From an uncultured Marinicella sp. (GTDB lineage: Bacteria > Pseudomonadota > Gammaproteobacteria > Xanthomonadales > Marinicellaceae), in assembly GCA_947502595.1 (NCBI GenBank), contig CANNAM010000016.1, forward strand, positions 1-46,275: 46,275 nucleotides of DNA. The letters run 5' to 3'. How positions within the stretch are numbered: position 1 is the first letter of the stretch; each line of letters opens with the position of its first letter. The notes beneath the pieces were generated by a model, which saw only the letters and a list, made by a program, of their open reading frames with translations, was not told the DNA's origin and did no database searches. Shown piece after piece: positions 1-9,800 of the stretch. The position numbers and the translations under genes are program-made.

Positions 1-1
1 T

Positions 2-77
2 GTCCCCTTCGTCTAGTGGCCTAGGACCCCGCCCTTTCACGGCGGTAACAGGGGTTCGAGTCCCCTAGGGGACGCCA
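2..77 (+). tRNA. tRNA-Glu (anticodon TTC)
   Basis: A complete cloverleaf can be drawn. The acceptor arm GTCCCCT (2-8) pairs with AGGGGAC (67-73). The anticodon stem CCGCC/GGCGG encloses loop CTTTCAC with anticodon TTC at 36-38. The T-loop GGTTCGAGTCC is canonical, and the discriminator G is followed by an encoded CCA (75-77). It decodes GAA/GAG. The promoter lies outside the window, and no strong terminator is visible before the converging ispB gene. Confidence 0.97.
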
Positions 78-128
78 ACATTAAATATTCTGTATATCAG
101 CTCTGATTGCTCAGGTAGGACCTACCAA

Positions 129-1112
129 TTATTGGCTTCGTTGCCAAGCATAATCACATAAAAACAACAAAGCTTCCTTGGCTGCTGATTCAGGCAAGTG
201 AGTTAATTTTAGTTTGGCTTTTGCTGATACGTTCTGAGCTTGTTGTATTGTGTATTGAATGGCGTCTGATGAAATCACCAATTGTTTGATGGCATTGAAA
301 TCAGCTTCGTTTGGGTTGTTGATGGCTTGGGTAATGGTTTGTTTTTGTTGTTGGGTTCCATGCTTCAACAAGTAGATTAACGGCATGGTCAATTTTCCTT
401 CATTGAAGTCATCCCCAAGGTTTTTGCCTAAATCTTCATCATCTGCAGTGTAATCTAAGATGTCATCGGCAATTTGAAAGGCGGTGCCAAGCAGCATACC
501 AAATGCAGCTAAATCATCTTGTAGGTCATCTTTTTCGTCACTGATAACAGCAGCCAGTTGACAAGCGGCTTCAAATAATTTGGCTGTTTTGTTGGCGATG
601 ATGGTGTAGTAGTCTGCTTCAGAGAGTTCAAGATTCCCTACATTGAGTAATTGTTGAACTTCACCTTCAGAAATTTTGTTGGTGGCATTTGAAAGGATCG
701 CCATCACTTGCATATCGTCAGCTTTGACCATCATTTGAAAAGCTTTTGAGTACAGGAAATCTCCCACCAGTACGCTGGCGGAGTTGCCCCATATTTCGTG
801 TGAAGTTTTTTCGCCTCTGCGCATTTCAGATTCATCTACCACATCATCATGTAACAAAGTGGCTGTATGAATCAGTTCAATCACAGCGGCTAAATTAATG
901 GCTTGCTGACCTTTGTATTGTAGTGCGTCTGAAATCAATAACATCAGAATGGGGCGCAAACGTTTGCCACCATTGCTGATGATGTATTCAGCGATTTGAT
1001 TGATTAAAATGACTTCTGAATTGAGCTGCTTACGCAAGTGTTGATTAACTTTTTGCATGCCAGAGTCGGTCAGCTCGAATACATCTTTGATTTGGTGGGT
1101 ATGATTTTCCAT
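129..1112 (-). CDS. ispB: Octaprenyl/polyprenyl diphosphate synthase (IspB)
   Basis: This trans-polyprenyl diphosphate synthase condenses isopentenyl diphosphate onto farnesyl diphosphate to make the ubiquinone/menaquinone side chain. The 327-aa length fits IspB (E. coli about 323). Visible motifs are GGKRLRP (48-54), the first Asp-rich motif DDVVD (89-93) followed by the MRRG arginines, GDF (117-119), NKTAKLF (174-180), the second Asp-rich motif DDILD (216-220) and GKNLGDDFNEGK (229-240). The ATG at 1112 gives the full N-terminus. It converges on the tRNA-Glu and diverges from the MFS gene across about 190 bp, which should hold both promoters. The neighbouring rplU/rpmA genes common beside ispB are not in the window. 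Confidence 0.95.
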   Translation of the reverse strand: MENHTHQIKDVFELTDSGMQKVNQHLRKQLNSEVILINQIAEYIISNGGKRLRPILMLLISDALQYKGQQAINLAAVIELIHTATLLHDDVVDESEMRRGEKTSHEIWGNSASVLVGDFLYSKAFQMMVKADDMQVMAILSNATNKISEGEVQQLLNVGNLELSEADYYTIIANKTAKLFEAACQLAAVISDEKDDLQDDLAAFGMLLGTAFQIADDILDYTADDEDLGKNLGDDFNEGKLTMPLIYLLKHGTQQQKQTITQAINNPNEADFNAIKQLVISSDAIQYTIQQAQNVSAKAKLKLTHLPESAAKEALLFLCDYAWQRSQ

Positions 1113-1300
1113 TGTGGTGCGTAAGTTATGTACGATATTGTGCTTAAAAGTGATTTCAAGTTAGGGCACATTATATATTATATCCACGCTCAATAAAGTC
1201 TGCTGAGGCAGATAGATTAAGTAATTAAGGCATATTTTTATGTGCAGTTAAAATTAACTATAGTGGAGATTGTATAAGTTTGATAACATGCCCCACCATT

Positions 1301-2491
1301 ATGTCTAAGATGAATTCCATAGAAAAAAAATCTGCTTTCGCAATTGCTTTTATGATTGCCTTGCGGATGTACGGCTTGTTCCTGATTCTGCCAATATTCG
1401 CTGTTTATGCAACGGAATTAAAAGGCGCGAGTCCTTTTATGATTGGTTTAGCTATTGGTGTATATGGTCTAACTCAAGCCTTGCTACAAATTCCAATGGG
1501 TTTTTTGTCAGACTTATGGGGCAGAAAGAGGATCATTGCCCTGGGTTTGTGTTTATTTATCCTCGGCTCTGTCATTGCTGCATTGGCTAATGATATATAT
1601 TGGATAGTGGTGGGCCGCTTGATACAAGGCATGGGCGCCATTGCATCCACCGGAATGGCCTTGGTGGCGGATGTATCTAGACCAGAACAGCGCGGTAAAA
1701 TGATGGGTATCATAGGCAGTATGATAGGCTTATCTTTCATGCTGGCTTTTATCACAGGACCTGTATTGGCTGCTCAATTTGGTTTGTCTGGTTTGTTTTG
1801 GTTCATTGCTTTGTTGGCAGTTGCTGCATTGGCTGTACTGATATTTGTTGTTGAAGAGCCGGCCAAATTAAGACCTCGTGATTACCAATTTAAAGAGCTG
1901 TTACACTGTGTAAAGCAGCATCAATTGCTGCTGATGGATTTTGGTATATTTGCTTTGCATGCCAGCATGACTGCATTATTCTTGGTTCTACCTAATATTT
2001 TAATCAGTCAATTTGATTTTGCATTGAGTCGCCACTGGCAGCTATATTTACCCGTTTTATTGTTGTCACTAGGCATTATGATACCGCTTATATTTTGGCA
2101 GGAGAGGCGCAAAAAGCACCTGCAATTAATGAGTTTAGCCTTGTTGTTGTTAGGAGCTAACCTGGCGTTATTTAATCTTCAGCTGTCTGCAATGTGGATG
2201 ATTGCATTGTTATTGGTTGTGTATTTTGGCTTGTTTAATTATTTAGAAGCTTCTATGCCTTCGGCCATTGCAAAATTCGCTGATGAAAAATACCGTGGTG
2301 CGGCCATGGGAGTGTTTGCCACCAGTGAGTTTTTAGGTGCATTCGTCGGTGGTGCTGTTGGGGGTATTTTACTGACAATATCTGCTGCCTATGTGCTGAA
2401 TGCCACGGCGGTTTTATTGCTGCTTGCTGGAATGTTTGGGGTGATAACTGTGCTGTCTCAAAATAAACACATGAGAGAAAAAACCACCTAA
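1301..2491 (+). CDS. MFS transporter, YajR-like, without the C-terminal YAM domain
   Basis: This is an inner-membrane major facilitator protein of about 396 aa with around 12 hydrophobic segments. The conserved MFS A-motif region is seen as GFLSDLWGRKR in the loop after TM2, and GRLIQGMGAIAS follows in TM4. The N-terminal half and the segment with MGVFATSEFLGAFVGGAVGG read like E. coli YajR. E. coli YajR carries an extra cytoplasmic ferredoxin-like YAM domain at the C-terminus. Here the protein stops right after the last TM segment. An upstream TTG at 1280 is in frame and has a GGAG about 12 nt before it. The ATG at 1301 matches the YajR N-terminus better, so the start is uncertain. The substrate is unknown. 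Confidence 0.85.
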   Translation: MSKMNSIEKKSAFAIAFMIALRMYGLFLILPIFAVYATELKGASPFMIGLAIGVYGLTQALLQIPMGFLSDLWGRKRIIALGLCLFILGSVIAALANDIYWIVVGRLIQGMGAIASTGMALVADVSRPEQRGKMMGIIGSMIGLSFMLAFITGPVLAAQFGLSGLFWFIALLAVAALAVLIFVVEEPAKLRPRDYQFKELLHCVKQHQLLLMDFGIFALHASMTALFLVLPNILISQFDFALSRHWQLYLPVLLLSLGIMIPLIFWQERRKKHLQLMSLALLLLGANLALFNLQLSAMWMIALLLVVYFGLFNYLEASMPSAIAKFADEKYRGAAMGVFATSEFLGAFVGGAVGGILLTISAAYVLNATAVLLLLAGMFGVITVLSQNKHMREKTT

Positions 2492-2546
2492 ACTTTTGAA
2501 ATAAAATTTTCCCTTTCAAAGTCCTACTAATTAGGGGATGTTATTC

Positions 2547-3254
2547 TCAGTGTTTAACTTCAATGACAATTGATGTGATGTTGTCTGAACCACCGTTTTC
2601 TAGTGCCAAAATCAGTAGTTGGTCGCCAATTTCTTTGGGGGACAAATGCTTGTTCATGATTTCAGCAATTTTCTCATCATCAACTTCTTCAGTTAAACCG
2701 TCTGAACACAACAGAAATTTATCACCGACTTTGATTTTTCCAGTGGCAACAGCAATCTTTATTTCACTGTTGTCAGTCACCCCCAGCGCTTGTGTCACCA
2801 CATTGCGATGAGGGTGGGATCTGGCTTGATTGGGCGTTATCAGCTCTTGGTCTACCAATTCTTGTACATAAGAGTGGTCAGAGCTGATAGGGATAAGTTC
2901 CTGCTTTGACAGTTTATAAACTCTGGAATCACCAACCCAAGCACACTGGTAGTCTTGGTCCTCAATTTGTAGCATTGCAACAGTGGTGCCCATTGGTAAA
3001 TCACCTGGCTTTTCCATTGAGCTGTTGATGATTTCTTGGTTGGCAGCCAAAATGGCTTGTTCAATTGGGACGTTGTTTTTTACCGAAGAAAGGATGTGAT
3101 CACGCGCCAATGCACTGGCAATTTCGCCGTGATCATGACCGCCCATGCCATCTGCAACTAAAAACAAGCCACTGTTTAAATCAATGCCATAGGTGTCTTC
3201 ATTGTGATCTCGCTTAATCCCTGAATGTGAAATATGCCCCAGTTTTATGTTCAT
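2547..3254 (-). CDS. PP2C-family serine/threonine protein phosphatase
   Basis: This is a soluble single-domain PPM/PP2C phosphatase of 235 aa, of the bacterial Stp/PrpC type, which removes phosphate from Ser/Thr residues using two metal ions. The motifs run in order: RDHNED (15-20), DGMGGHDHGEIAS (35-47, metal-binding Asp35), GTTVAML, WVGDSRVY, SSDHS, LLCSDGLTEEV and the C-terminal GSDNITSIVIEV with the last metal Asp. No membrane segment or sensor domain is present. It is transcribed away from mltF's start, with about 100 bp between them. The usual partner, a Hanks-type Ser/Thr kinase or FHA gene, is not adjacent, so its substrates cannot be inferred. Confidence 0.93.
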   Translation of the reverse strand: MNIKLGHISHSGIKRDHNEDTYGIDLNSGLFLVADGMGGHDHGEIASALARDHILSSVKNNVPIEQAILAANQEIINSSMEKPGDLPMGTTVAMLQIEDQDYQCAWVGDSRVYKLSKQELIPISSDHSYVQELVDQELITPNQARSHPHRNVVTQALGVTDNSEIKIAVATGKIKVGDKFLLCSDGLTEEVDDEKIAEIMNKHLSPKEIGDQLLILALENGGSDNITSIVIEVKH

Positions 3255-3355
3255 TGGTTGATATTGGTTGTAGTTATTTTAATTACTGATGCTGAATGTA
3301 TATCTGATTGTAGCATCTAGTCGATATTATGAAGGGAAAAAAAATGCGCCCTTAT

Positions 3356-4783
3356 TCACAGAATTGAAGGTTGGGTGCCAATGGGACGGCTTTCTTTGTT
3401 GATTTTCCAACTCATTAATTGTCTGTATGTCATGATGTTGTTAACGTATATTACAGCAGTATACCCATCTGCATTACCATATTTTAATTCATGGGCGATA
3501 CTGGGGTTGTTGAGTTTTGCTAAAAAAGGCTCAACTGTAAACCAACTGTCAGGATCTTCTCCTGCACGTTGAGTTAATATTCTGGCGTCTTCTAAGTGCC
3601 CAAAACCAACGTTATACGCAGCCAGTGCAAATAAGGTTCGGTGAGGCTCTGCTATTCGATCAGGTAGTTTATCTTTCATGTGCTGATAGTACCTGATACC
3701 TCCTTCTAAACTTTGTATTGGGTCAGTACGGTCTTCTATGTTCATGTCTTGTGCAGCAGATTCGGTCAACATCATCAGTCCTTTTACTCCAGTAAATGAC
3801 TCTGCATCAACTTCCCAATGAGATTCCTGATAACTAATGGCGGCCAGCATAGCCGGATCAAAATCATGCTGTTTAGCGACAGTAAAAATCATGTTTTTAA
3901 CAGCTGGCCAATTGGTTTGGAGTTTATCGAAAAAAGTCACTGTATTGGCGGTGTCAATGTCCGGTAAATGTTCCATTATCTTTTCTTTCAGTTGTTTTAT
4001 TAAACCGACGTTTTTTGCTTCAACTATAAACCCATCCAATTGTTGCTTGAATTCAGTGCTGCGCTCCTTACGCAGCATGAATGCGGTGTTGGTGTCTGTT
4101 GTGAGTTGGATGGTTTGGTAAATGCCTGGGATGAAGTATTGATAAATATTAATTATTTCAGAATCGGCAAAGGTGTAATCAATTTCTTTGCTGTTAATTT
4201 TTCTGATTAATTCAAACAGTGAAATACCATCCACTGTAGACAGGTTTTCGGGCGCAAAACCTGGTAGGTCATTCAGCACTTCCTTGTAGCTGCTGTTGTC
4301 TAAAATGACTCCTTTTGTGGGTTCGAAATCTTGCAATGAAGTATTGTTTCGATAATTGAAGTGAGTCACTAAATCGATACCAGTTTGACTGATTGGCAGG
4401 GTGAAGTTGTAATCAGTTTGACGTGCTTTGGTGACGGTAAGGTGACCACCAACCAAGTCTAATTTGCCTGCTTTCAAGTCGTTAAACATCGAGCCATTAT
4501 TGTAGTAAACTATGGGCTCAATGGCTAAGTTGTTGGCTTCTGCAAAGCGTTTAATTAGTTGGTATTCATAGCCAATAATGGTGTCGCCTGATTTAAAGTA
4601 AGACAATAAAGATGTTCTGGTCCCAAACTTGATAACGCCCCGTTTATTTATTAGATCCCAATGCGACATCGATACAAAGGGACTGAGCAGCGTAATATAT
4701 AACAGCACGGCAAGAATTGACAAAATCATTGCTTTGAAATGTTTGTTAAAAAAATGCCTAATGATTACAGTTGATTCAGCCAA
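3356..4783 (-). CDS. mltF: Membrane-bound lytic murein transglycosylase F
   Basis: MltF cleaves peptidoglycan glycan strands non-hydrolytically, forming 1,6-anhydro-MurNAc ends. The 475-aa protein has an N-terminal hydrophobic stretch (about 18-36). A periplasmic solute-binding-like domain (SBP_bac_3, about 45-270) follows, with the typical GTRTSLLSY start. The C-terminal SLT domain (about 290-460) has its catalytic Glu in ISYQESHW (E320), then GVKGLMMLT (332-340) and AAYNVGFGHLEDA (388-400). This domain order is the MltF signature. The SBP-like domain in the family binds muropeptides as an allosteric module. It diverges from the DUF6524-like gene over 104 bp. Confidence 0.94.
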   Translation of the reverse strand: MAESTVIIRHFFNKHFKAMILSILAVLLYITLLSPFVSMSHWDLINKRGVIKFGTRTSLLSYFKSGDTIIGYEYQLIKRFAEANNLAIEPIVYYNNGSMFNDLKAGKLDLVGGHLTVTKARQTDYNFTLPISQTGIDLVTHFNYRNNTSLQDFEPTKGVILDNSSYKEVLNDLPGFAPENLSTVDGISLFELIRKINSKEIDYTFADSEIINIYQYFIPGIYQTIQLTTDTNTAFMLRKERSTEFKQQLDGFIVEAKNVGLIKQLKEKIMEHLPDIDTANTVTFFDKLQTNWPAVKNMIFTVAKQHDFDPAMLAAISYQESHWEVDAESFTGVKGLMMLTESAAQDMNIEDRTDPIQSLEGGIRYYQHMKDKLPDRIAEPHRTLFALAAYNVGFGHLEDARILTQRAGEDPDSWFTVEPFLAKLNNPSIAHELKYGNADGYTAVIYVNNIMTYRQLMSWKINKESRPIGTQPSIL

Positions 4784-4887
4784 ATTTATTGTTTTCTAAT
4801 TAAAGGGATCAAATTGATTTTGAGTCTGTATAACTCGTTCAGTGTACATTATAATATTGGTGCTTTGCTATTGGAAACAGGTCGATT

Positions 4888-5295
4888 ATGAATTTGGGTG
4901 GATTTTTACTGCGTTGGTTGTTTACTACTTTGTTGGTGTTGATTACCTTTAATCCAACTGGTTACTCGTTGTTTCATTGGCTTTTGCCTTTGTCTGATGC
5001 ACAATTGCCACTGAAAATTTTAACCGTAATATTTATATTGGGTTGCTACTTTTTTATCTTGTCAGCCACTTTTAAATCTTTGGGTTTGTTAGGTGTAGTC
5101 ATATTGGTGGCTTTTTGTAGCACATTGATTTGGTTGTTTGTGGATCAGGGGTGGTTAGATTTAGCTGATTCTGGCATACTTTCTTGGATCATGATATTCA
5201 TGATTTCAACAGTCTTAGGTATTGGGATCTCTTGGTCTCATGTCAAAAAACGAATCACGGGTCAATTTGACACCGATGATGTGGAGGATAATTAA
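4888..5295 (+). CDS. Small integral membrane protein (DUF6524-like)
   Basis: This 135-aa protein is almost entirely hydrophobic, with three to four predicted TM helices. A short charged tail (KKRITGQFDTDDVEDN) probably faces the cytoplasm. The N-terminus with FLLRWLFTT and FNPTGYSLFHW is what I associate with the DUF6524 family. That assignment is from memory and is not proven. No catalytic motif is visible. Its TAA stop shares its last base with the ATG of the next gene (TAATG), so the two are almost certainly co-translated. Function unknown. Confidence 0.8.
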   Translation: MNLGGFLLRWLFTTLLVLITFNPTGYSLFHWLLPLSDAQLPLKILTVIFILGCYFFILSATFKSLGLLGVVILVAFCSTLIWLFVDQGWLDLADSGILSWIMIFMISTVLGIGISWSHVKKRITGQFDTDDVEDN

Positions 5296-5687
5296 TGAGT
5301 TTAGTCAGTACACCCATGTCGGTTGGTGAGCTATTGGATAAGATCACCATTCTTGAAATCAAAGCCGATAAAATTAAAGACCAAGAAAAATTAAAAAACG
5401 TCAATCATGAGCTTCAATTACTGCGCAATACATGGCAACAGACAGGGTTAATCAGTGGTAAAACTGAAGAACTGAAAAATGCCTTAAAAGCAGTTAATTT
5501 ACGACTTTGGAAAATTGAAGATGACATTCGCATTTTTGAAAAAAATAAAAAGTTTGATGAAGACTTTGTGCAATTGGCGCGCAGTGTATATTTTGAAAAC
5601 GATGAACGTGCAGCGCTTAAAAAACAAATCAATTTGGCTACAGGTTCAGAATTGACTGAAGAAAAATCATACGAGTCATACCAATGA
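5295..5687 (+). CDS. Small soluble helical protein (DUF6165-like)
   Basis: This is a 130-aa, lysine- and glutamate-rich, mainly alpha-helical protein with no signal peptide. The N-terminal phrase SVGELLDKITILEIKADKI is characteristic of what I recognise as DUF6165 proteins. In other genomes these are sometimes near sugar-transfer genes. The start is well supported: ATG 5295 overlaps the preceding stop by one base and has a strong GGAGG at 5283-5287. It forms a two-gene unit with the upstream membrane protein. No catalytic residues stand out and the function is unknown. Confidence 0.8.
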   Translation: MSLVSTPMSVGELLDKITILEIKADKIKDQEKLKNVNHELQLLRNTWQQTGLISGKTEELKNALKAVNLRLWKIEDDIRIFEKNKKFDEDFVQLARSVYFENDERAALKKQINLATGSELTEEKSYESYQ

Positions 5688-5766
5688 CTTGAATCATAAG
5701 TTTTTTTAAGTTAAGTTGATTCAACAATTTTATTGGTGGTTGGTCACATTGGCTGAATAAGGAATT

Positions 5767-6726
5767 ATGGCAAATAAAAGAAGTGACAAAGCAGTAATAG
5801 TGATGACCTTAGGGCTCACTTATGCAGTCTGTATCAGTGTTTTTGCCGTCATCCGCTTATTGAATCAAGAGTGGGGGGTAGCAATCTTGGATTTGTTGCT
5901 GGCTTCAATCGGGTTGTTGGTCTTTTCACATGTTTGGATTTCAGGTAATGCTGAAAAGTACGCATATGTCATTGCAGTTATTTCAATCATTGGAACCATA
6001 GCAACTTTGGTTTTGAAAGGGTCAGGACAAATCTACTGGGCCTACCCATCAGTTGCTATGGTGTTTTATTTGTTGCCAAATAAGCAAGCCCTGTTTTTAT
6101 GGGCCATAGCGGCGCTCACTGTTCTGTTTATATTAAGGGATTTGCCAGCCATCCAGTTGATAACCATCGGCATGACACTATTCACCACCGGATTTTTTTG
6201 TTATTTGTTTTCTGCAAAAATGGCCAGTCAACATGCACGTTTGGTTCACATTGCCTACGAAGATGCGCTGACGCAAGTATTTAACCGCCGTGCCTTTAAC
6301 CGAGATACCAATGAATTGGCTACATCTAATGATACAGAATCAGCGATCATATTTGATTTAGATAAATTCAAGCAAGTGAATGATTTTTTCGGTCATGGTA
6401 TTGGCGATGATGTTCTTAAATCAGCTTCTCAATTCGTTAAGTCCATAATTGGAAAAGAATGCCAAATGTACCGCATTGGTGGTGATGAGTTTGCGCTTTT
6501 GTGTACTGGAAAGGACTTCAACTATACCTATCAATTGGCAAATAAAATACACACTGAGTTCAATCAAAGTGCAGTCAATAAAGAGCATCACATCACACTG
6601 TCGATGGCGGTGGCACAAAAGCACACTGATGAGTCAATCAAAGAATGGTTGGGGCGATTAGACAGTGCCTTGTATCAGGCCAAAAAGTCAGGTCGAAATC
6701 AAGTTGTTAAAGCCATCCGTTATTAA
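5767..6726 (+). CDS. Membrane-anchored diguanylate cyclase (GGDEF)
   Basis: This 319-aa protein probably makes cyclic di-GMP from two GTP. Residues about 10-150 form five or six TM helices with almost no periplasmic loop. A C-terminal GGDEF domain (about 160-317) follows. It has DALTQVFNRRAF, the metal-binding FDLDKFKQVND (196-206) and an intact GGDEF signature (238-242), so it should be catalytically competent. The RxxD inhibitory site expected just before GGDEF is absent. The segment there reads GKECQMYRI, so product feedback inhibition at that site is not expected. The start ATG at 5767 has AAGGA at 5759-5763. It has no partner EAL/PilZ gene nearby. Confidence 0.92.
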   Translation: MANKRSDKAVIVMTLGLTYAVCISVFAVIRLLNQEWGVAILDLLLASIGLLVFSHVWISGNAEKYAYVIAVISIIGTIATLVLKGSGQIYWAYPSVAMVFYLLPNKQALFLWAIAALTVLFILRDLPAIQLITIGMTLFTTGFFCYLFSAKMASQHARLVHIAYEDALTQVFNRRAFNRDTNELATSNDTESAIIFDLDKFKQVNDFFGHGIGDDVLKSASQFVKSIIGKECQMYRIGGDEFALLCTGKDFNYTYQLANKIHTEFNQSAVNKEHHITLSMAVAQKHTDESIKEWLGRLDSALYQAKKSGRNQVVKAIRY

Positions 6727-6816
6727 CATTGCATGATTCAACGGTGTTATGTCAGCATTCTCAGCTTTTGAGAATTAACTTGTGTATCATGGGCACTGAA
6801 TAAAATACGGAATTTC

Positions 6817-9800
6817 ATGGCAAGCAACTCAATCAATCTATATTTCAGTCACTCCGTCGAACAATTGGCCCAAGTGTTGGCTGATCAAGTCATGTTGCAG
6901 CAAGCCAGTGGTTCTATATTTGTTGCGCCAAAGGTATTGGTTCCTAATGCCAATATGCAACGCTATTTGCAATTAACCATGGCTAAAATTAATGGTGTCT
7001 GTGCCCATGTGGATTTTCCTTTTTTGGAAACTGGACTGTTTCAAGCGGTCAATGAATTGCTTGATAAACAGTTTACTCACCTAAGTGGGACAATGGTGGC
7101 ATGGTCCGTGTGGCGCTTGTTACATGATGAAAAGCTGTTGGAAAACCCAGTTTATGCTTCCATCAAAACCTACTTAGGCGGAATCGAATCAGCACAATTG
7201 CTGGCCACCAAGCGTTGGCAGCTCAGTCAAAAGTTGGCCAAGTTAATGCTTGATTATGAAGCCCAGCGGCCTGAAATGGTCCACCAGTGGTTACAAGGTA
7301 AGCAAGTGTTCCACTCCAGTTCAGATACACGTTTGAAACAGTCTGAACAGCTTCAAAAGGACTTGTATTTACGTATTTACAACGCCGAATTCAGTCAACG
7401 CAGCATCACTTTATTCCAGGCTGCATTGAAATTAGAACGCCAACAATACAACAGCACCCAACAAAGTATCCATATTTTCACCCCTTCTAGGTTATCGCAA
7501 TTGCACCGTAAACTGTTGTTGCAGTTGGGGCAGTTTATGAGTATTCACATATATTCGCTCAACGTGTGCTCCGAATATTGGGAGGATTTACAGACTGAGC
7601 AAGAGGTCAGGTGGCAACAGCGCTTGCTAAAATCATATAAGTCACACCCAGTGTCCACAGTGGATAACGATGGCTTGCCCACTGCTGATACAGTAACAGG
7701 AGAAGTGTTTGTTGAGTTGTCATCATTTGCAGATGAAAATGAACTGTTAAAAGCTTGGGGTAAACCGGGACGTGAAGCACTGAAGCTGTTCAGTGAAATT
7801 GAAGTGGATGCCATCCATCACTCAATTGCTTACCAGGATGATTGGCTGATACCGGATTTTTCTGCGGCCCATTCACTGTTGCATGTGCTGCAGTCTAATG
7901 TATTGAATCGCAGTGCCGCAGCAGCACAAATTCAAGCAAAGGATGCGTTGAGTAGTTTGCAGTTTGCTTGTGCTCCTTCCATCATCAGAGAAGTTGAGGC
8001 GGTGTATAACAGTATTTTGTGGAACCTCGAACAAAGTCCTGAATTGGCCCTGAATGAAATAGCGGTGTTGGTCACTGACATGAATCAATACCGTTTTGTA
8101 CTTGAGCAGGTGTTTGAAGAACTTAACCATCAACATCAGTTGCAGCTGTCTTATGCGATTGTCGACAGCTCAGCGGCCAAAGAAAGCCTATATGCCGCTG
8201 CTGTATTGGACTTGTTTACTGTATTGGATGAAGATTTTATTCGATCGTCGGTGTTTAAGTGGTTGGACAACCCTTGTGTGCAAGCGGCCAATCACTTTGA
8301 TGCCAATGATTGGCAAGACTGGTTGTCGGTGGTTGATCAACTCGGCATTTACTGCGGATTTTCTGCTCTGTATCCTGCCAGCCAAGACGATTACAATGTG
8401 GCTGTTGATCAACTGTTTACTTGGCAGCAGGGCTTGAGCCGATTACACCAATCATTGGCCACCGGGTCAGATAATGGCGCGGAGTTTGATGTCAGTGCCA
8501 TAGGGGCTGAGCGCATTGGTCAGCTGAGTGTGTTACTGGAAACCCTTTATCAGTATAAGTTGCGACTGAATCAGGTACAAACAGCCGCTCAGTGGGAGCA
8601 ACAACTGAATCAACTGTTCGACTTATTGATTGCAGTTCCGGCTGACAATCAGCAAGAACACAACATCCAAATGGCATTACAGCAATCATTGCTGAATTTG
8701 GCTGCAGCTGAACCTGATTTGCGCTTAAGTTTTGCTGACATCAAACAGTTCATCAGTCATGAGTTGCAACAATTACCGGCCAGTAAGGGCAGTTACCTGT
8801 CCGGTGGTGTGGTTTGTGCTGCCTTGCAGCCAATGCGACCCATACCTTTTAAATTGACCTATGTTTTGGGTCTGGATGAAAAAACCTTTCCTGGGCAAGT
8901 TCGCCATGAAACTCTGGATTTAACCCAACGATCTAGGCGCATAGGGGACATCAATACCGTTGAAAACAACAACTATTTATTGTTAGAAACGTTGATGTGT
9001 AGCCGTGAAAAGCTGTACCTTTCATACGTAGGAATGGATTTACTGCGAGACGAGATCATTCAGCCATCTCCCGCATTCAGTACGCTGTATCAATATGCAA
9101 CGTCTTTACTTGATTTGAATGCGCTTGACTTGGATTGCCTGCCCATCACTCAATTGCCATTGGATGCCAGTGAGTCTGCGCATTTTGATGGCAGCCAATT
9201 AGAATTGCAGGATTGGGGGGTTAATTATTCTTTTGCCGATTACTTGCTCAAGGTCAATCGGCAACAAGCAGATTGGCAGCCACGCAGTAATGACTTGAGT
9301 CCAGCTCAACTGAGTGCATGGCAGCGCTTACAAGCGGTGAAGTCCCAAGAGCAAGCAGATATTGACAAGGTGCTGAATTTAAAGCAAATGGTCGATACCA
9401 ACAGCAGTTCAGCCTCAGTGATACAGCTGGATGCCCAGCAATTGGCCGACTATTTAAGCAATCCACAGGCTGCGGTATTGCAGCAACTGGGGATTGAAAG
9501 CAAGCACCCAGAAGACCGTTCTTTGGTTGAGCATGAGCCAACACAGTTAACGCCTTTGCTTAAACATGCCATCTTCACAGACAGCATTAAACAATGGTTA
9601 GAGCAGCCACAGACAGCAAATTTGCCAACCATCATCAAGCAACAACACCAGCACCACTTAAGCCTGTCTCAAGCGCCCTTGGCATTGTTTGCTGATTTAG
9701 CTGAATTAGCCAAAGTAGCAGAGCCGCTGAATAAAGCGCTGGTTGATCAATTGGCTGATAAACAAGTTTTGGGGTCATTGAAAGTAGGCCAAGCCAGTAC

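Noticed and set aside
114-126. GGTAGG-A-CCTACC palindrome as a terminator for ispB or the tRNA
   Set aside because: The one-base centre leaves only a short stem, and no T-run follows on either strand.
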